Shown piece by piece: positions 5,808 through 7,905 of a stretch of 7,905 nucleotides of DNA. The stretch lies in the NCBI GenBank assembly GCA_964560135.1, contig CAZLKN010000096.1, positions 1-7,905 on the forward strand. The letters are read 5' to 3'. The first letter of the stretch is position 1. Every line of letters begins with the position of its first letter. Position numbers and translations under genes: made by a program. This DNA is from CAZLKN01 sp964560135. Its GTDB lineage: Bacteria; Actinomycetota; JAICYB01. Under the pieces are notes generated by a model. It did no database searches. It had not been told where the DNA came from and saw only the letters and a program-made list of their open reading frames with translations.

Positions 5808-7050
5808 GCCCGCCGTGGACACCTACGATCTGCTGCTCACCCTCCTCGGGCTCGCCGTCCTCGGTGCCGCGGCCTTCCCTCGTCTGCTCGGCGGGCTCCC
5901 CGTCTCCATGCCCACCCTGTACACGGGCCTCGGGGTCGCGATCTTCGCGCTGCTCGGGTTCCTGCCGGATCCGGATCCGATCCGTTCCCAGGACATCGCC
6001 GAGCGGCTCACCGAGCTCGGTGTGATCGTGGCGCTGATGGGGGCCGGGCTCAAGCTCGACCGGCCGATCGGCCTGCGCCGGTGGTCGTCCACCTGGCGGC
6101 TCCTCGGGATCACCATGCCGCTGTCCATCGCGGCGATGGCCGTCCTCGCGTGGGGCGTCGTCGGTCTGGCCCCCGCCACCGCGATCCTCGTCGGTGCCGC
6201 GCTGGCACCAACCGACCCCGTCCTCGCCTCCGAGGTGCAGGTCGGCCCCCCGGGGGAGGGTGAGGAGGACGAGGTGCGTTTCGCCCTGACCTCGGAGGCG
6301 GGGCTCAACGACGGCCTGGCCTTCCCGTTCACCAACCTCGCGATCGCGACCGCCGCCGCCGGCCTCGCCCCGGGGGGTTGGCTCGGCCGGTGGGTGCTCG
6401 TCGACGTCGTTTACCGGCTCGGGATGGGAACCGCGGTCGGCCTCGCCGTCGGCTGGCTGCTCGCGCGGGTCCTGTTCGAGATGCCGTCGGTGCGGCTGCA
6501 CGAGTCGGCCGAGGGCTTCGTTGCTCTCGGCGCCACGCTGGCCGTGTACGGACTGACCGAGCTCGTGGGCGGATACGGCTTCCTGGCGGTGTTCGTCGCG
6601 GCCCTGGTCATCCGCGACTACGAGCGAACGCATGAGTACCACGCGGTGCTCCACGACTTCTCCGAGCAGGCCGAGCGTCTGCTGATGGTCGCGCTCCTGC
6701 TGCTGTTCGGCGGGGCGCTGGCCACCGGGATCCTGGCGGCGCTCACCTGGCAGGCCGTCGTGGTGGGCGTGGTGTTCCTGGTCGCCATCCGGCCCGTCGC
6801 GGGGATGATCGGCCTCGCGGGTTTCGCCGCACCGCGCCCCGAACGGTGGACGATGTCGTTCTTCGGGGTTCGGGGGGTGGCGTCCTTCTACTATCTGGCC
6901 CACGGCTTCAACGAGGCGTTCTTCGAGGACGTCGAGGCGGCGTGGGCGATGGTCTCGTTCATCGTGGTGGTCTCGATCGTGGTCCACGGGCTGACGGCAC
7001 GGCCCACCATGCGTGCCCTGGAGCGGCGGATGCCGGGAGGGGAGGGGTGA
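5806..7050 (+). CDS. CPA1-type Na+/H+ antiporter (cation:proton antiporter)
   Basis: Polytopic membrane protein that exchanges cytoplasmic Na+ (or K+/Li+) for protons, for salt and pH homeostasis. The 414 residues contain about 11-13 hydrophobic helices and little else; there is no C-terminal TrkA or other regulatory domain. The ion-binding core is visible: APTDPVLA (Thr136-Asp137, the unwound helix) and SEAGLNDGLAFP (Asn168-Asp169). An ND pair, rather than DD, marks the electroneutral CPA1/NhaP group. FFGVRGVASFYYLAHG (352-367, Arg356) matches the conserved late helix. ATG at 5806 has no strong ribosome site; GTG at 5815 (codon 4) is the other likely start. The frame is open far upstream inside the GH15 gene, but those upstream codons are not antiporter-like. 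The last codons, encoding PGGEG, also supply the ribosome site of the next gene. Ion specificity is not determinable from sequence. Confidence 0.92.
   Translation: MPAVDTYDLLLTLLGLAVLGAAAFPRLLGGLPVSMPTLYTGLGVAIFALLGFLPDPDPIRSQDIAERLTELGVIVALMGAGLKLDRPIGLRRWSSTWRLLGITMPLSIAAMAVLAWGVVGLAPATAILVGAALAPTDPVLASEVQVGPPGEGEEDEVRFALTSEAGLNDGLAFPFTNLAIATAAAGLAPGGWLGRWVLVDVVYRLGMGTAVGLAVGWLLARVLFEMPSVRLHESAEGFVALGATLAVYGLTELVGGYGFLAVFVAALVIRDYERTHEYHAVLHDFSEQAERLLMVALLLLFGGALATGILAALTWQAVVVGVVFLVAIRPVAGMIGLAGFAAPRPERWTMSFFGVRGVASFYYLAHGFNEAFFEDVEAAWAMVSFIVVVSIVVHGLTARPTMRALERRMPGGEG
7036..7046 (+). promoter_or_regulatory. Ribosome-binding site of the acylphosphatase inside the antiporter gene
   Basis: GGAGGGGAGG lies immediately before the overlapping GTGA start/stop and within the last antiporter codons. 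Two GTG codons (7047 and 7053) are in frame and both are at workable spacing from this purine-rich run. The 4-base overlap favours 7047 and translational coupling. Confidence 0.6.
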
Positions 7051-7322
7051 CGGTGCGGGCGCACGTCTGGATCTCGGGACGCGTCCAGGGGGTGAGCTTC
7101 CGCTGGTACACCTCCGATCGGGCGCAGCAGCGCGGCGTCGCGGGCTGGGTCGGCAACCTGCCCGACGGACGCGTGGAGGCCGTCTTCGAGGGTGGGACGC
7201 GCTCGGATGTGGAGGCCATGATCGACTGGTGCCGCACGGGCCCCCCGGGGGCACGGGTCGAGGACGTGGAGGTCGTCTGGGAGGACCCCGAGGGGCTTAC
7301 CGGGTTCGACCTGCGCTGGTAG
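7047..7322 (+). CDS. acyP: Acylphosphatase
   Basis: Small cytoplasmic enzyme that hydrolyses carboxyl-phosphate bonds in acylphosphates such as acetyl phosphate or 1,3-bisphosphoglycerate. The 91-residue length is normal for the family. The signature GRVQGVSFRWYT (11-22) contains the phosphate-binding loop and catalytic Arg19; GWVGNLPDGRVE (33-44) contains catalytic Asn37. The segment GFDLRW matches the usual C-terminal strand. GTG at 7047 overlaps the antiporter TGA as GTGA; GTG at 7053 is two codons further on. TAG stop at 7320-7322, only 14 bases from the stop of the convergent gene on the other strand, and no terminator is visible in that gap. Physiological substrate and any link to the antiporter are unknown. 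Confidence 0.93.
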   Translation: MTVRAHVWISGRVQGVSFRWYTSDRAQQRGVAGWVGNLPDGRVEAVFEGGTRSDVEAMIDWCRTGPPGARVEDVEVVWEDPEGLTGFDLRW

Positions 7323-7336
7323 GGGCGTGCGGTGCG

Positions 7337-7905
7337 TCAAGCGGGGCAGTCGGCCAGGACGCCGGCCCCAGGTGTGTCATCCTCCACCCCAACCCAGGCC
7401 AGCGGTACCCGGTCATCCCCGCTCCCCGCGGCCAGGCCCGCGGCCGTGCCGTTCTCCCGCGGGCTGTAGCAGGCCTCGAGCATCGGGAGGAAGCCGCCCT
7501 GCGCCCAGGCTCCGAGGCCGTAGCGGTCGGGCCCGCCGCCCTCGGCGGTGAGGCCGGCCACGGGGCTGAATCCGGTGAGGGGCGTCACTGGGCCGAGGTC
7601 GAGGCGGGCTCGCCCGGGTACACGGCCGGTCATGGCGTAACGCTGCGCCCACCAGCCGGAGGTGTGGTCGCCGGACCACCGGGCCCCGGCTACCGGCTCG
7701 AAGGCCGGGTACGGACCGGTGAACACCCCGGCGCGGTACTCCTCCACGGCCGTGTACTCCTCGCTCGTTCCCGGTTCATAGGACGCGCCGGCTACCGGTA
7801 CGTAGCCACCGGCCGGATCGAAAGCCCCGGCGGAGGCTAGCCACGGACCCATGTCGGCGAACCGGTCCCCCATCGAGGATCCCAGCCACCTCAGGGCGGG
7901 CTCCG
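7337..7905 (-). CDS. Unrecognised protein, C-terminal part (5' end outside window)
   Basis: The frame is open from the right edge to TGA at 7337-7339, giving 189 visible residues. ATG at 7873 and ATG at 7852 are possible starts, but neither has a good ribosome site and the frame continues upstream as EPALRWLGSS, so the gene probably begins outside the window. Codons look genuinely used: mixed D/E/Y/W/F content and GC-rich third positions. Visible traits are many Gly, Ala, Pro, Tyr and Trp, almost no Lys, no long hydrophobic helix, and three similar segments, YVPVAGASYEPG, AFEPVAGARWSG and GFSPVAGLTAEG, at about 35-45 residue spacing. Two cysteines lie near the C-terminus (EACYSP and ADCPA). 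I recognise no family or catalytic motif. Aromatic- and Gly-rich composition with few lysines could suit a secreted or surface protein, but no signal peptide can be seen. Confidence 0.6.
   Translation of the reverse strand, partial: EPALRWLGSSMGDRFADMGPWLASAGAFDPAGGYVPVAGASYEPGTSEEYTAVEEYRAGVFTGPYPAFEPVAGARWSGDHTSGWWAQRYAMTGRVPGRARLDLGPVTPLTGFSPVAGLTAEGGGPDRYGLGAWAQGGFLPMLEACYSPRENGTAAGLAAGSGDDRVPLAWVGVEDDTPGAGVLADCPA

Noticed and set aside
5968..5985. Tandem GGATCC-containing repeat
   Set aside because: It encodes PDPDPIR in a loop of the antiporter; a short codon repeat within a gene with no sign of a regulatory role.
5578..7254. 558-codon minus-strand frame opposite the antiporter
   Set aside because: Arg/Gln/Gly/His-rich shadow with no recognisable domain; the plus strand holds a clear antiporter and acylphosphatase.
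7323..7336. Terminator between the convergent acylphosphatase and the right-edge gene
   Set aside because: The 14 bases between the stops contain no inverted repeat or T-run, so no terminator can be supported.
7013..7840. 275-codon plus-strand frame across the acylphosphatase and the right-edge gene
   Set aside because: It overlaps the acylphosphatase in another frame and has Arg/Gly/Ala-rich noise composition, whereas the minus-strand frame at 7337-7905 has a balanced one.

Overview
The window looks like a chromosomal piece of a high-GC Gram-positive bacterium, most likely an actinomycete-class organism. GC content is very high with strongly GC-biased third codon positions, GTG starts are used, lysine is scarce, and the visible proteins (an acidic iron-binding protein, a GH15 hydrolase of the actinobacterial glucoamylase/trehalase type, a CPA1 antiporter) fit that group. 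The species cannot be named from this sequence. A run of exactly 100 N (2626-2725) shows that this is a scaffolded draft assembly with a gap of unknown true size.

Layout from left to right. At 3-50 the last codons of a plus-strand gene end in a Pro/Thr/Ser/Glu-rich tail. Running leftward (minus strand) from 3817 to 62 is a three-gene ferric-iron ABC importer of the Fbp/Afu/Sfu type: ATPase (FbpC-like, 3817 into the gap), iron-binding protein (FbpA-like, gap to 1738, N-terminus lost in the gap) and a fused two-domain permease (FbpB-like, 1678 to 62). A perfect 18-bp inverted repeat with a 10-base loop lies over the annotated start of the permease. The 96-bp divergent region 3818-3913 holds an 18-bp imperfect palindrome overlapping a possible -10 element for the iron operon.

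Running rightward from 3914 are a GH15 glycoside hydrolase with both catalytic glutamates (glucoamylase or trehalase), then a CPA1-type Na+/H+ antiporter 32 bp downstream, then an acylphosphatase that overlaps the antiporter stop by four bases (GTGA). The antiporter and acylphosphatase are probably translationally coupled. Convergent to them, from the right edge, is the C-terminal part of an unrecognised minus-strand protein (7905 to 7337) with three spaced PVAG segments.

Most of the window is ordinary: iron import, alpha-glucoside or trehalose hydrolysis, ion homeostasis and a small housekeeping enzyme. The items deserving a second look are the hairpin and unusual start of the permease, the palindrome in the divergent promoter region, the variant iron-ligand position in the binding protein, the antiporter-acylphosphatase coupling and the unidentified right-edge protein. 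I found no convincing new multi-gene system, RNA gene, CRISPR array or mobile element.
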